NCBI GenBank assembly: GCA_902573465.1
Contig: CACGJX010000003.1
Span: 1-64,000 of the forward strand
Direction of reading: 5' to 3'
Length of the DNA stretch: 64,000 nucleotides
From: an uncultured Pelagibacteraceae bacterium
Lineage (GTDB): Bacteria > Pseudomonadota > Alphaproteobacteria > Pelagibacterales > Pelagibacteraceae
Part shown: in pieces, positions 35,479 to 46,132 of the stretch
Layout of the letters: the number at the start of each line of letters is the position of its first letter
Numbering within the stretch: the stretch's first letter is position 1
Notes under the pieces: model-generated
Seen by the model: the letters and a program-made list of their open reading frames with translations, nothing else
What the model was told of the DNA's origin: nothing
Databases searched by the model: none
Made by a program: the position numbers and the translations under genes

Positions 35479-36192
35479 TCAACGTTTTTTTCCTAAACTT
35501 GCAAATACTCCTGATAAAATACGAGTTTCTTTATCAGATAAGTCCATTTTATAAAAAATATTTCTGAGGTTCTCGAGCATTTTTGGTCTCTTTTCCTTGG
35601 GTCTAAAAAAATTAATTTCATCCAAATTTTTAATACAAAGACTTAACATTGATTGAATTTCTTTTTTAGTGGCTGATTTAATTTTTTTTGATCTTTTAAA
35701 TGGAGTATTTTTTAGTTTGATAAGGCTAGATATGTATTGAGCAATAATAATCAGGCTATGAGATAAATTCAAAGATTTAAAATCAGGGTTAGCAGGTATT
35801 TGTAAAGTATAATTAGCATAACTGATTTCATCATTTGATAAACCTGACGCCTCTGAACCAAACAAAAAACCAATTTTCTTTTTAAAATTTATCTTTTTTA
35901 AATCATCTAAATTTATATGTTTGACATTTTTATTTCTAAATCTCGCAGAAGTGGCAATAACAATATCAATTTTACTTATTGCATCTTCTAAATTATCATA
36001 ATTTTTGCTTTGTTTGATAATATCTTTAGCTCCAACCGATGTAGCTAGAATTTTATCATTCGGAAAGGTAGGTTTAGGGTTTACCAAAATCAACTTGTTA
36101 AAATCAAAATTTTTTATTGCTCTAGCGCAGGCACCAATATTTTCTGATAATTGAGGTTTATGAAGAATAAACGAGATATTATTTTTACTCAT
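35479..36192 (-). CDS. tRNA (cytidine/uridine-2'-O-)-methyltransferase TrmJ-like
   Basis: The 237-residue SPOUT methyltransferase has FILHKPQLSENIGACARAIKNF, IVIATSARFRN, IGFLFGSEASGLSNDEI and SLNLSHSLIIIAQY, matching TrmJ, which modifies position 32 of tRNAs. It directly follows the citramalate synthase gene with no gap. Confidence 0.87.
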   Translation of the reverse strand: MSKNNISFILHKPQLSENIGACARAIKNFDFNKLILVNPKPTFPNDKILATSVGAKDIIKQSKNYDNLEDAISKIDIVIATSARFRNKNVKHINLDDLKKINFKKKIGFLFGSEASGLSNDEISYANYTLQIPANPDFKSLNLSHSLIIIAQYISSLIKLKNTPFKRSKKIKSATKKEIQSMLSLCIKNLDEINFFRPKEKRPKMLENLRNIFYKMDLSDKETRILSGVFASLGKKR

Positions 36193-37794
36193 TTATTTAC
36201 TTGCAGGCGCATTATCTTTAAATAATTTATAATCCAAACTATCAATCAATGCTTTGAATGAAGCTTCGATAATGTTTGTTGAGACACCAATAGTAAACCA
36301 ATTTTTTCCTTGGGAGTCTGTGCTTTCAATTGAAACTCTTGTAACAGCCTCAGTTCCTGTATTTAAAATTCTTACTTTATAATCTACTAGTTTTAAATCT
36401 TTTAAATATTTTGAATATTTTGCTAGTTTATCAACGTTTTGTCTGATGGCATTATCTAAAGCATTTACTGGACCATTTCCTTCTCCTTCACACATAATCT
36501 TTTCTCCATCAACTTCTAATTGAGCTTTTGCAGAAGAAACTATTTCGCCGGAATTATTTTTTTTTACTGAAACATCATATTCATTAATAGATATATATCT
36601 TGGTATTTCTCCAATTATTCTTCTTGCTAATAATTCAAATGATGCATCAGCACCATCATAACTATAACCAATGAATTCTCTGTCTTTTACTTCGTCTAAT
36701 AATTTTTTAATTTTTGGATCATTTTCTTGAATATCAATTTTGATACTTTTTAATCTTGAAATAATATTTGATTTTCCTGATTGATCAGAAACCACAATAT
36801 TTCTTGTGTTACCAACTTCCTCTGGATTGATATGTTCATAAGTTTTCGGATCTTTTTGTACAGCAGATACATGCAATCCTCCTTTATGTGAAAAAGCTGC
36901 TGCGCCCACATATGGTAAATGTTGGTTAGGTTTTCTATTTAAAATTTCATCTAAAAGTCTTGAACAATCAGTTAGATTTTTAATATTTTTTGATTTGATT
37001 CCAATTTCAAATTGAGATGAAAAATCATTCTTTAAAAAAAATGTTGGTATTAATGACATTAAATTTGCATTTCCACATCTTTCACCCAATCCATTTATTG
37101 TGCCCTGAATTTGTCGAACACCAGACAATACTGCTGCTAATGAATTAGCAACCGCATTACCGGTATCATTATGCGCGTGAATTCCCAAGTTTTTTCCTGG
37201 TACTACTTTTATAACCTCACTAACTATCTGTGTAATTTCATGTGGAAGCGTACCTCCATTCGTATCACATAATATCACCCACCTTGCACCTTGGTCGTAA
37301 GCAGCTTTAATACATGAGAGTGCATATTTTGGATTTGCTTTATAACCATCAAAAAAATGTTCTGCATCGAACATGAATTCTTTTTTTGCTTTAACAAAAT
37401 GTTTTGCACTTTCAGAAATATTATCTAAATTTTCCTCATTTGTTATTCCTAAGGCAACATCAACATGAAAATCCCAAGACTTACCAACTAAACATACTGC
37501 AGAGGTATTAGAATTCATGAGTGCAGATAAACCAGTATCATTTTCTGCACTTCTTCCAGACCTTTTTGTCATTCCAAAAGATGTTAGTTTTGAATTTTTA
37601 AAATCGTGTTTCTTTTGAAAAAATTCTGTATCGGTTGGGTTAGCTCCAGGCCATCCTGCTTCAATGTAATCCACACCCAAATTGTCCAAAGCTAAAGCAA
37701 TTTTTTCTTTGTCTTCCAAAGAAAAATCGACTCCTTGCGTTTGAGCTCCATCTCTTAGAGTTGTGTCAAATATGTATAATCTTTCTTTGCTCAT
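36193..37794 (-). CDS. cimA: Citramalate synthase
   Basis: The 533-residue protein has the DRE-TIM signature FDTTLRDGAQTQGVDFS, EAGWPGANP, HAHNDTGNAVANSL with metal-binding His, and a C-terminal allosteric-like domain (about 400-520). CimA-type enzymes condense pyruvate and acetyl-CoA to citramalate for isoleucine synthesis; the GWPGANP segment distinguishes it from LeuA. It overlaps cysS by 4 bp. Confidence 0.9.
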   Translation of the reverse strand: MSKERLYIFDTTLRDGAQTQGVDFSLEDKEKIALALDNLGVDYIEAGWPGANPTDTEFFQKKHDFKNSKLTSFGMTKRSGRSAENDTGLSALMNSNTSAVCLVGKSWDFHVDVALGITNEENLDNISESAKHFVKAKKEFMFDAEHFFDGYKANPKYALSCIKAAYDQGARWVILCDTNGGTLPHEITQIVSEVIKVVPGKNLGIHAHNDTGNAVANSLAAVLSGVRQIQGTINGLGERCGNANLMSLIPTFFLKNDFSSQFEIGIKSKNIKNLTDCSRLLDEILNRKPNQHLPYVGAAAFSHKGGLHVSAVQKDPKTYEHINPEEVGNTRNIVVSDQSGKSNIISRLKSIKIDIQENDPKIKKLLDEVKDREFIGYSYDGADASFELLARRIIGEIPRYISINEYDVSVKKNNSGEIVSSAKAQLEVDGEKIMCEGEGNGPVNALDNAIRQNVDKLAKYSKYLKDLKLVDYKVRILNTGTEAVTRVSIESTDSQGKNWFTIGVSTNIIEASFKALIDSLDYKLFKDNAPASK

Positions 37795-39134
37795 TTAAAT
37801 TTCCAGAGTGTTTTACCATCTTTATCTTCTATTAAAACACCTTTGTCTAAAAGCTCATCTCTAATTCTATCAGCTTCTTTATAGTTCTTATTTTCTCTAG
37901 CTTTATCTCTTAAACTAAGCATATTTTTAATTTCAGACTCGGTTATAGATACTCTTTTCTTTTTAAATTCATTCCATTGCTCGCTAGTTTCATTCATCAA
38001 ACCAATAAATTTACATGCTGAAACAAATAGATCTATATTTTCACCTTTGTTAGCTTTTTCAAATAACTTGTGAAGGTTGGCTATATATCCAGGTGTGTTC
38101 AAATCCTCATAAAGTGGTTTTAGAATTTCGTCTGAAACTTTGATGGATTTAAGATCAGATGAATATACTTTATACCACTTATCTAAAGTACTTTCACAAT
38201 CACTTAATAATTTATCGTTCCAATCTAATGGTTGCTTATAATGTGCACTCATTAAAGCCAATCTAATTATTTGGCCACTAATTTTATTTCTAAAATCTTT
38301 AATTTTTAAAATGTTGCCTTGTGACTTAGCCATTTTTTCATTAGACATAGTAATAAAAGCATTGTGTACCCAATAATTTGCAAAAACTTTTGTATCATTG
38401 GCGCATCTAGATTGAGCTATTTCATTTTCATGATGAGGAAAAATAAGATCTATACCTCCGCCATGAATATCAAATTCATTACCTAAGAATTTTTTTGACA
38501 TAGCTGAGCACTCTAAGTGCCATCCTGGTCTACCTTTGCCCCAGGGTGAATCCCAAGCAGGTTCATCATTATTTGATGGTTTCCAAAGAACAAAATCCTC
38601 AGAATTTTTTTTATTATCACTGATTTCTACCCTAGATCCAGCAATTAAATCGTCTAAATTTTTATTTGATAATTTTCCGTAATCTGAAAATTTTTTTACC
38701 TCAAAATAAACATGCTTTTTATTTTCATACGCAAATCCTTTTTTAATTAAATTGTTTATCATTTCAATCATTAGCTCAATATGCTCTGTTGCTTTTGGCT
38801 GATGAGTAGGATTTTCACAATTTAAAAACTCACAATCTTTAAAAAAACTTGAAGTTACTTTTTCTGTGAGTTCTTTTGTGGAAATTTTTTGCTCTTGTGA
38901 GGATTTAATTATTTTATCATCTATATCAGTTATATTTCTCACATATGTTACTGAAGGATATTTGTTTTTTAATAATTTAAATAAAATATCAAAAATTACT
39001 AAGGGTCTTGCATTTCCTATATGAGGATCATCATAAACTGTTGGTCCACAAACATACATTCCGACATTTTTTTTTTCTTTTGGAACAAAGTGTTCTTTTT
39101 TATTACTTAAATTATTTGTTAAAAAAATATCCAT
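37791..39134 (-). CDS. cysS: Cysteinyl-tRNA synthetase
   Basis: The 447-residue class I synthetase has the HIGN motif in DDPHIGNARP, CGPTVYDD zinc-site Cys, WHLECSAM, GGGIDLIFPHHENE and the KMSKS variant KMAKSQGN. It charges tRNA-Cys. The 4-bp overlap with cimA suggests cotranscription. Confidence 0.97.
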   Translation of the reverse strand: MDIFLTNNLSNKKEHFVPKEKKNVGMYVCGPTVYDDPHIGNARPLVIFDILFKLLKNKYPSVTYVRNITDIDDKIIKSSQEQKISTKELTEKVTSSFFKDCEFLNCENPTHQPKATEHIELMIEMINNLIKKGFAYENKKHVYFEVKKFSDYGKLSNKNLDDLIAGSRVEISDNKKNSEDFVLWKPSNNDEPAWDSPWGKGRPGWHLECSAMSKKFLGNEFDIHGGGIDLIFPHHENEIAQSRCANDTKVFANYWVHNAFITMSNEKMAKSQGNILKIKDFRNKISGQIIRLALMSAHYKQPLDWNDKLLSDCESTLDKWYKVYSSDLKSIKVSDEILKPLYEDLNTPGYIANLHKLFEKANKGENIDLFVSACKFIGLMNETSEQWNEFKKKRVSITESEIKNMLSLRDKARENKNYKEADRIRDELLDKGVLIEDKDGKTLWKFK

Positions 39135-39185
39135 ATCAGCTGATTAAGAAATATACCTTATTTAATGATTTGTTAATCTAATTGA

Positions 39186-39923
39186 TTAACTAGGAATCTT
39201 GCAAACTGGAATTGGCTCCATTTTATGCAAGTTTTGATTTCGAATTTTTTCGTATTGTTCTCTGTGAGGCGAATTTGGGTTGCCCATTGCGTCTTCAAGT
39301 TCTGAATAGTTAAATCCTAATTGACCTTCATCTGTTCTTCCATCATCCCATAATCCATCAGTTGGTGGAGCATCAATAATTTCTTTTAATATACCTAATT
39401 CTTTGCCAAGTTCCCATACTTCGGTTTTATTACAATCTGCTATAGGAGATATATCAACACCACCATCTCCATATTTTGTATAAAAACCTACTCCAAAATC
39501 CTCTACTTTATTTCCTGTTCCAACTACAATACCTTTGTTTGCTGCTGCAACTTGGTAAAGAGTAGTCATTCTAAGTCTAGCTCTAGAGTTAGCAAAACCA
39601 TGTTCATTATCAAATTTATTTAGGGTTGTTGAAAATGTTTCAAAAAGTTTATCTAAACTTAAGGTATGTGCTTCAACATTTTTAAAATTTTTTACCAGCC
39701 ATTGTTGATGCTTCAAACTAAGATCATGTTGATTTTCTTTTTGTTTAATCGGCATGGTTAAAACAATAGTTTTAATTCCAGTCATCGCACTCAGAGTGCT
39801 AGAAACAGATGAGTCTATACCACCAGATATTCCAATGACTAATGATTGTGCCTTGTTTGGCATTTGATCAACGTATGTTTTGATCCAATTTGAGATAAAT
39901 TTTACTTTTTCTGATGGTAACAT
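39186..39923 (-). CDS. nadE: NAD+ synthase, ammonia-dependent
   Basis: The 245-residue protein has the PP-loop SGGIDSSVSS (about 30-40), GTGNKVEDFGVGFYTKYGDGGVD and APPTDGLW, as in NH3-dependent NadE without the glutaminase domain. It converts NaAD to NAD. Confidence 0.94.
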   Translation of the reverse strand: MLPSEKVKFISNWIKTYVDQMPNKAQSLVIGISGGIDSSVSSTLSAMTGIKTIVLTMPIKQKENQHDLSLKHQQWLVKNFKNVEAHTLSLDKLFETFSTTLNKFDNEHGFANSRARLRMTTLYQVAAANKGIVVGTGNKVEDFGVGFYTKYGDGGVDISPIADCNKTEVWELGKELGILKEIIDAPPTDGLWDDGRTDEGQLGFNYSELEDAMGNPNSPHREQYEKIRNQNLHKMEPIPVCKIPS

Positions 39924-39961
39924 AACAAATATCTAACTATCTTAAAATTTTATGCAATAGC

Positions 39962-41347
39962 TTAAGATGCCGCTTGAATAGCATTTTTAGAATAGCTGCT
40001 ATTCTTTTTAATCTCATCAGAAATTAAAAACGCTAGTTCTAAAGCCTGGTCTGAATTCAATCTTGGGTCACAATGAGTGTGATATCTACTCGATAAATCA
40101 GCATCAGATATTTTTCTAGCTCCACCTGTACACTCTGTCACATCTTGGCCAGTCATTTCAACATGTAAACCACCTGCGTATGATCCCTCAGACTGATGGA
40201 CACCAAAAACATTTTTGACCTCATTCACTACATTGTTAAATGGTCTCGTTTTAAAACCAGTAGTTGATACTATTGTATTCCCATGCATTGGATCACATGA
40301 CCAAATAACATTTAGACCTTCTTTTTTAATTCGTCTTATTAACTTTGGTAAAAACTTTTCTACATTTTGATGACCAAATCTTGAGATTAAAGTTATTTTA
40401 CCTTTTTCATTTTTTGGATTTAATACTTCACAAATTTTTGCAATTTCCTCAGGTTTAGAAGTAGGACCACACTTTATTCCAATAGGATTTTCTATTCCTC
40501 GACAAAATTCAACATGTCCACCATCTAACTGTCTTGTTCTATCACCAATCCAGACAAAATGAGCAGATGTATCGTGATACTCACCAGTAGTAGAGTCTAC
40601 TCTGGTCATACTTTCCTCAAAGGGTAAGTGCAACGCTTCATGTGATGTCCAGAAATTTACAGTGTATAATCTGTTATTAAAGTCTGAAGTTATTCCACAT
40701 GCCTCCATAAAAGCTAGTGCATCTGCGATTTTATCCTCTAAGTCTTTAAATTTTTTTGCTTGAGGACTTTTTTTAATGTAATCTAAATTCCATAAATGAA
40801 CTTTGTTCAAGTCTGCAAAACCACCTTTTGAAAATGCTCTAAGTAAATTAAGCGTTGAAGCTGATTGAGAATAAGCTTTGTACATTCTTTTTGGGTCAGG
40901 TCTTCGAGCTTTTTCGTTAAAGTCTATTGCATTAATGTTATCACCTAAATAACTTGGTAATTCTACATCACCTTGTTTTTCTGTTGGAGCACTTCTTGGT
41001 TTAGAAAACTGTCCAGCAATCCTTCCGAGTTTTACAATAGGTAAAGATGCCGAGTATGTCATCACCAAAGCCATTTGAAGAATTACCTTAAAAGTATCTC
41101 TTATATTGTCAGGATGAAATTCTGCAAAACTCTCGGCACAGTCACCGCCTTGCAATAAAAAAGCTTTGCCATCAACTACTTTAGATAATTGATCTTTTAA
41201 ATGTCTTGTCTCACCTGCAAATACAAGTGGTGGAAATGTTTTTAATTTATTTAAAACACCATTAAGCTCCTTCTCATCACCATACGTTGGTATGTGTTTG
41301 ACAGGATACTTTCTCCAACTATTTACTTTCCAATTTTTCATGTTCAA
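39962..41347 (-). CDS. Class II DAHP synthase
   Basis: The 461-residue length and motifs FLLQGGDCAESF, GRIAGQFSKPRS, RVDSTTGEYHDTSAHFVWIGDRTRQLDGGHVEF and HVEMTGQDVTECTGGAR define the plant-like class II enzyme, which makes DAHP for aromatic amino acids. A second Met two codons in is an alternative start. Confidence 0.95.
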   Translation of the reverse strand: MNMKNWKVNSWRKYPVKHIPTYGDEKELNGVLNKLKTFPPLVFAGETRHLKDQLSKVVDGKAFLLQGGDCAESFAEFHPDNIRDTFKVILQMALVMTYSASLPIVKLGRIAGQFSKPRSAPTEKQGDVELPSYLGDNINAIDFNEKARRPDPKRMYKAYSQSASTLNLLRAFSKGGFADLNKVHLWNLDYIKKSPQAKKFKDLEDKIADALAFMEACGITSDFNNRLYTVNFWTSHEALHLPFEESMTRVDSTTGEYHDTSAHFVWIGDRTRQLDGGHVEFCRGIENPIGIKCGPTSKPEEIAKICEVLNPKNEKGKITLISRFGHQNVEKFLPKLIRRIKKEGLNVIWSCDPMHGNTIVSTTGFKTRPFNNVVNEVKNVFGVHQSEGSYAGGLHVEMTGQDVTECTGGARKISDADLSSRYHTHCDPRLNSDQALELAFLISDEIKKNSSYSKNAIQAAS

Positions 41348-41376
41348 CTCAGGATTGTTGTATCAGAGTTTTTCTA

Positions 41377-43197
41377 TTATTCAACGGTTACTGATTTAGC
41401 TAAATTTCTAGGCTTATCTATATCAAATCCTTTTTTGAGAGCTGAATAATAAGCTAATTTTTGTAAAGGTATTGTTAAAAGAAAGGGTAAAAGATCCTCA
41501 TTAGCACTCTCAACCTCTATTTTTTCCCAAATATTTTCTGAAACCACTTCATCACTACTTTTATTGGTTACTAATAAAACTTTTGCTCCTCTTGCAATAA
41601 CTTCCTGCATATTAGAAATAGTTTTTTTATAATAATTGTCTCTCGGTGCTAATATAACAACAGGCATTCCTTCTTCAATAAGAGCAAGCGGTCCATGTTT
41701 CATTTCACCGGCCGGATAGCCTTCAGCATGGATATAAGATAGTTCTTTTAATTTTAATGCACCTTCTAATGCTATTGGAAAAGAAAAACCTCTTCCTAAA
41801 AACATTGAACCTTTAGCCTCATTAAAGGTATTAGATATTGTCTGTATCTTATTATCGGTCAATAAAGTCTTTTCTGCTAATTTTGGGAGAGATTTAAGGT
41901 CTTTAAGTTTTTCATTAAATAACTCTTTTTTTAAATCTTTTCTTAATAATCCAATTTTTAAAGCTAAAATGTACAATATAAGTATTTGACCCAAAAAGGC
42001 TTTAGTAGATGCAACCCCTATCTCGGTCCCACAATGTATTGGTAAAACAAATTTAGAGTCCCTAGCAATCGAACTCTCGATTACATTAACAACCGCACAT
42101 GTTTTCATATTATTTTGATTACATAAATCTAATGCTGCATAAGTATCTGCAGTTTCACCTGATTGAGATACAAATATATATAAAGTTTCTTTCTTAAATC
42201 TGTTTTTTCTATATCTAAACTCTGACGCAATATCTATATTAACATCTAATGAAGTTAATTCTTCGAACCAGTATTTTGCAAGTAGACAAGAATGATAAGC
42301 TGTTCCACAACCAATTAGAGTTACTGATGAAATCTCATCTGTTTTCCACGGAAAATTATAAATATTGATATCATTATTTAATGTATCTACATATTCATTA
42401 ATTCCATTTTTTAACGTTGTTGGTTGTTCCTCTATTTCTTTAGCCATGAAATGTTTATAATCACCCTTGTCATATTTTTCATCTTCAAGAGATAATTCTA
42501 AAACTTTTTTATTTATCTTATCCCCATCCTCATTAAAAAATTCAACATGATCTTTTTTTATAATACAGAATTCACCATCATTTAGATAAGTAATCTTATT
42601 CGTCATTGCTTTAAGTGCATATGAGTCTGAACCTAAATAATTTTCATTTGGGCCATACCCTACAGCTAATGGAGAGCCTCTTCTTGCACCAACAATCAAA
42701 TCAGGTTGATCTTTAAATATTATACCTAGCGCAAAACTACCATGAAGAGATTTGAGAGTTTTTTTTATTGAATTAACAATATTTTCAGTTTTTAAATTTT
42801 CTGTAATCAAATGTACAATCACTTCAGTATCAGTTTGTGACTTAAATTTATGACCCTTGCTTACCAAAAATTTTTTTAATAACGTAGAATTTTCAATTAT
42901 TCCATTATGAACTACAGAAACATTTTGTGAAGAGTGAGGATGAGCATTAATACTATTTGGCAAACCATGTGTAGCCCAACGAACATGTCCTATACCAATG
43001 GTTCCTTCCATTTTTTGAACTAATAGATTATTTTCAAGATTATCAACTCTGCCTTTAGATTTAACTTCGTTAATTTCATTGTTTGAAAGCGTCGCTATAC
43101 CTGCTGAATCATATCCTCTGTATTCTAATTTTTTTAAAGAGCTGACAATTGTTGATGAAACAGGTCTATTACTATTTATTCCAATAATGCCACACAT
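41377..43197 (-). CDS. glmS: Glutamine-fructose-6-phosphate aminotransferase
   Basis: The 606-residue protein begins MCGIIGI, with Cys2 as the glutaminase nucleophile, and has EYRGYDSAG and GHVRWATHG. Two SIS domains follow (about 285-600) with VSQSGETADT and EIGVASTKAF. It makes glucosamine 6-phosphate. It lies 2 bp after the GlmU-like acetyltransferase gene. No glmS ribozyme is visible. Confidence 0.97.
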   Translation of the reverse strand: MCGIIGINSNRPVSSTIVSSLKKLEYRGYDSAGIATLSNNEINEVKSKGRVDNLENNLLVQKMEGTIGIGHVRWATHGLPNSINAHPHSSQNVSVVHNGIIENSTLLKKFLVSKGHKFKSQTDTEVIVHLITENLKTENIVNSIKKTLKSLHGSFALGIIFKDQPDLIVGARRGSPLAVGYGPNENYLGSDSYALKAMTNKITYLNDGEFCIIKKDHVEFFNEDGDKINKKVLELSLEDEKYDKGDYKHFMAKEIEEQPTTLKNGINEYVDTLNNDINIYNFPWKTDEISSVTLIGCGTAYHSCLLAKYWFEELTSLDVNIDIASEFRYRKNRFKKETLYIFVSQSGETADTYAALDLCNQNNMKTCAVVNVIESSIARDSKFVLPIHCGTEIGVASTKAFLGQILILYILALKIGLLRKDLKKELFNEKLKDLKSLPKLAEKTLLTDNKIQTISNTFNEAKGSMFLGRGFSFPIALEGALKLKELSYIHAEGYPAGEMKHGPLALIEEGMPVVILAPRDNYYKKTISNMQEVIARGAKVLLVTNKSSDEVVSENIWEKIEVESANEDLLPFLLTIPLQKLAYYSALKKGFDIDKPRNLAKSVTVE

Positions 43198-43199
43198 AA

Positions 43200-43823
43200 T
43201 TATTTAGATTTTCTTTTATAATTTTTTACCTCTAGTTGTTGGCTTCTAGTGAGCGCTAGAGATTTTTTACTTACATTCCTGGTAATTACTGATCCTGCTC
43301 CAACTATACTATTTTCTGCAAGCGTAATTGGGGCTACTAAAGAAGAGTTAGAGCCAATAAAAACATTATCTTTAATTCTAGTTTTATATTTTTTTATTCC
43401 ATCGTAGTTGCACGTAATTGTCCCCGCTCCAACGTTAACTGATTTGCCAATTGAAGTGTCGCCAATATAAGTTAAATGATTTACCTTAGATTTTTTTCCA
43501 AGTGTACTTTTTTTAATTTCAACAAAGTTTCCAATTTTAGACCCTTCCTTTAAAGTGGTACCAGGTCTTATTCGTGCATAGGGACCTATTTCAACTTTAT
43601 TTTCGATTTTACAATTCTCTAAATGACTGAAAGATTTAATAATAACATTGTTACCAATCTTCACTTTTGATCCAATAACTACATATGGTTCTATTGTCAC
43701 ATTTTTTCCAATTTTTGTATCTTTAGAAAAAAAGATTGTTTCTGGAGCAATCATATTTACTTTAGATTTTAAGAATTTTATCCTCAGTGAATTTTGTAGT
43801 TTAGTTATATTTAATTGTTTCAT
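43200..43823 (-). CDS. Stand-alone GlmU-type acetyltransferase domain (left-handed beta helix)
   Basis: The 207-residue protein corresponds only to the C-terminal half of Glm[77 protein letters not shown] and the end SLALTRSQQ. It would acetylate glucosamine 1-phosphate. The uridylyltransferase half (about 230 residues) is missing and there is no space for it, since gph starts 71 bp away on the other strand. It pairs with glmS 2 bp downstream. Confidence 0.88.
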   Translation of the reverse strand: MKQLNITKLQNSLRIKFLKSKVNMIAPETIFFSKDTKIGKNVTIEPYVVIGSKVKIGNNVIIKSFSHLENCKIENKVEIGPYARIRPGTTLKEGSKIGNFVEIKKSTLGKKSKVNHLTYIGDTSIGKSVNVGAGTITCNYDGIKKYKTRIKDNVFIGSNSSLVAPITLAENSIVGAGSVITRNVSKKSLALTRSQQLEVKNYKRKSK

Positions 43824-43894
43824 CTAGAAAATTACTTACATTAAGTATATATCTTTCTTAATTCACAAAATATTTCTTAAAAATACTTTTAATT

Positions 43895-44578
43895 ATGAAA
43901 CAAATTTTTACAATTCTTTTTGATTTGGATGGCACTTTAGTGGATACAGCTCCCGACTTAATGAGAGCCCATAATCATGTTATGAGTAAATTTGGATATC
44001 CAACCAAGTCTACCGAGGAAATAAGAAACTTAGTGGGTCAAGGCGCTGGTGCAATGCTTGGTCGATCTATATGGGGTCAGGCAAAAAAAGAATTTGGAAA
44101 AGTCCAAGATGAAAAAATTAAAAAAGAAATGGTCAAAGAATTTGTAGAGTATTACGGAAATAATATTGTAAATGAAAGTAAATTAATTGATGGAGTTAAA
44201 GATTTTTTAATATGGTCAAAAGAAAAAAAAATTTCAATGGGTGTTTGCACAAATAAACAAGAACATCTAGCAATTGATCTTTTAAAAAAAATTGGAATTT
44301 ATGATTTTTTTGAATATGTAGCGGGTCACAATACATTTGATTATTGTAAACCTGATCCAAGACACTTAACGTCTGTAGTTGAAATTTTAGATGGGGACCT
44401 TAAAAAAACTTTAATGATTGGTGATAGTGAAACAGATGCTAACGCCGCAAAAGCTGCTGGAATTCCAGTTATTTTACTTGAGGATGGTTATACGGAAAAA
44501 AATACAACTGAAATTTACCATAATCACTTAATAAAAGACTTCATTGGTATTGAAAAAATTGTAACAAAATATCTTTAA
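43895..44578 (+). CDS. gph: HAD phosphatase, phosphoglycolate phosphatase-like
   Basis: The 227-residue protein has FDLDGTLVDTAPDLMRAHN (motif I), GVCTNKQE (motif II), and MIGDSETDANAAKAAGIPVI (motif IV), the pattern of Gph. It removes phosphate from 2-phosphoglycolate or a related substrate. It is divergent from the glmU-like gene. Confidence 0.88.
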   Translation: MKQIFTILFDLDGTLVDTAPDLMRAHNHVMSKFGYPTKSTEEIRNLVGQGAGAMLGRSIWGQAKKEFGKVQDEKIKKEMVKEFVEYYGNNIVNESKLIDGVKDFLIWSKEKKISMGVCTNKQEHLAIDLLKKIGIYDFFEYVAGHNTFDYCKPDPRHLTSVVEILDGDLKKTLMIGDSETDANAAKAAGIPVILLEDGYTEKNTTEIYHNHLIKDFIGIEKIVTKYL

Positions 44579-44629
44579 TATTGATTATTTTTTTTTAACT
44601 ATTAGAACAGTTTCCAATTAGGAGTTATT

Positions 44630-46132
44630 TTGATCATACATAACGTAAAAGTTTTTCCATCTAAAGTTCACTTACCCAAAAAAAAACAGCTGGCTTGGAA
44701 AATCGCAGAGATTGCAAGTGATAATGCAAAGTTAGATAAAGAGGCGATAGAGATGGTTATTAATAGAATTATTGATAATGCTTCAGTAGCAATAGCTTCT
44801 TTAAATAGACGTCCAGTTATTTCATCTCGAGAGATGGCCCTAAAGCATTTAAGAAAAAATGGTGCAACATTATTTGGAGTTGATAATAAATTAAAATTTG
44901 ATTGTGAATGGGCAGCATGGAGTAACGGAACAGCTGTAAGAGAACTTGATTTTCATGACACATTTTTAGCAGCTGATTACAGTCATCCTGGTGATAATAT
45001 TCCTCCCCTTATAAGTGTTGCACAACAAAATAAAAAAAGCGGATTAGATCTTTTAAGAGGGATAATTACTGCCTATTAAGTGCAAGTTAATTTAGTTAAA
45101 GGAATTTGTTTACATAAACATAAAGTAGACCACATCGCTCACTTAGGACCAAGTGTTGCTGCTGGATTAGGATCGATGTTAAAACTAAATACAGAAACAA
45201 TTTATCAAGCTGTCCAACAAGCTCTACATACAACCATTTCAACAAGACAGTCTAGAAAAGGTGAAATCTCTAGTTGGAAAGCTTATGCCCCAGCGCATGC
45301 CGGTAAACTTGCAATCGAGGCTGTAGATAGAGTTATGCGTGGTGAAGGTGCTCCAAGTCCAATTTATGAAGGTGAGGATAGTGTTATTGCAAGAATTTTA
45401 GATGGAAAAAAAGCGTTATATAGAGTTCCACTTCCAAAAAAAAACGAGACTAAGAAAGCTATTCTTGAAACTTACACAAAAGAATATTCTGCCGAATATC
45501 AATCTCAAGCATTAATTGATCTTGCAAAAAAACTAAAAAAGAAAATATCTAATCTTAATCAAATAAGAAAAATTGATATTTATACCAGTCATCATACTCA
45601 TTATGTGATTGGTACAGGTGCAAACGATCCTCAAAAAATGGATCCAAATGCAAGTAGAGAAACGTTAGATCATTCAATAATGTATATATTTGCTGTAGCT
45701 TTAGAAGATGGTAGTTGGCATCATGTAAAATCTTATTCGAAAGCTAGAGCAAAAAGAAAAAGCACAATTAAGATATGGAGATCAATCAAAACACATGAGG
45801 ATAAAAAATGGACCAAAAGATATCATGATCCAAACCCTAGAAAAAAAGCTTTTGGTGCAAAAGTCACAATTACCCTTAAAAATGGAAAAAAAATTACCGA
45901 AGAACAAGGAGTTGCAGATGCTCATCCTTATGGCTTAAGACCATTCAAAAGAAAAAATTATATAAACAAATTTTTAACACTTACCGAGAATATTTTAGAT
46001 AAAAAAGAAATAGAAAGATTTTTAAAAACAGTACAAAACTTAAGAAAACTAAAGTCAGGTCAATTAGGTAGATTGAATCTTATCGTTAAAAAGAGCAAAA
46101 TTAAACGAAATTTTAAAAAAGGAATTTTTTAA
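44630..46132 (+). pseudogene. prpD: 2-methylcitrate dehydratase PrpD, split by an in-frame stop
   Basis: Two adjacent open stretches, 44630-45079 and 45080-46132, are in the same frame and together make a full PrpD (about 500 residues): first half with SNGTAVRELDFHDTFLAADYSHPGDNIPP, second half with [22 protein letters not shown]. They are parted only by TAA at 45077-45079, where family members have Glu in the sequence ITAYEVQ; one G-to-T change explains it. The start is TTG at 44630, 5 bp after AGGAG. A GTG follows the stop at once, so reinitiation could still give two fragments. PrpD dehydrates methylcitrate in propionate use; prpB and prpC follow intact. Confidence 0.85.
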
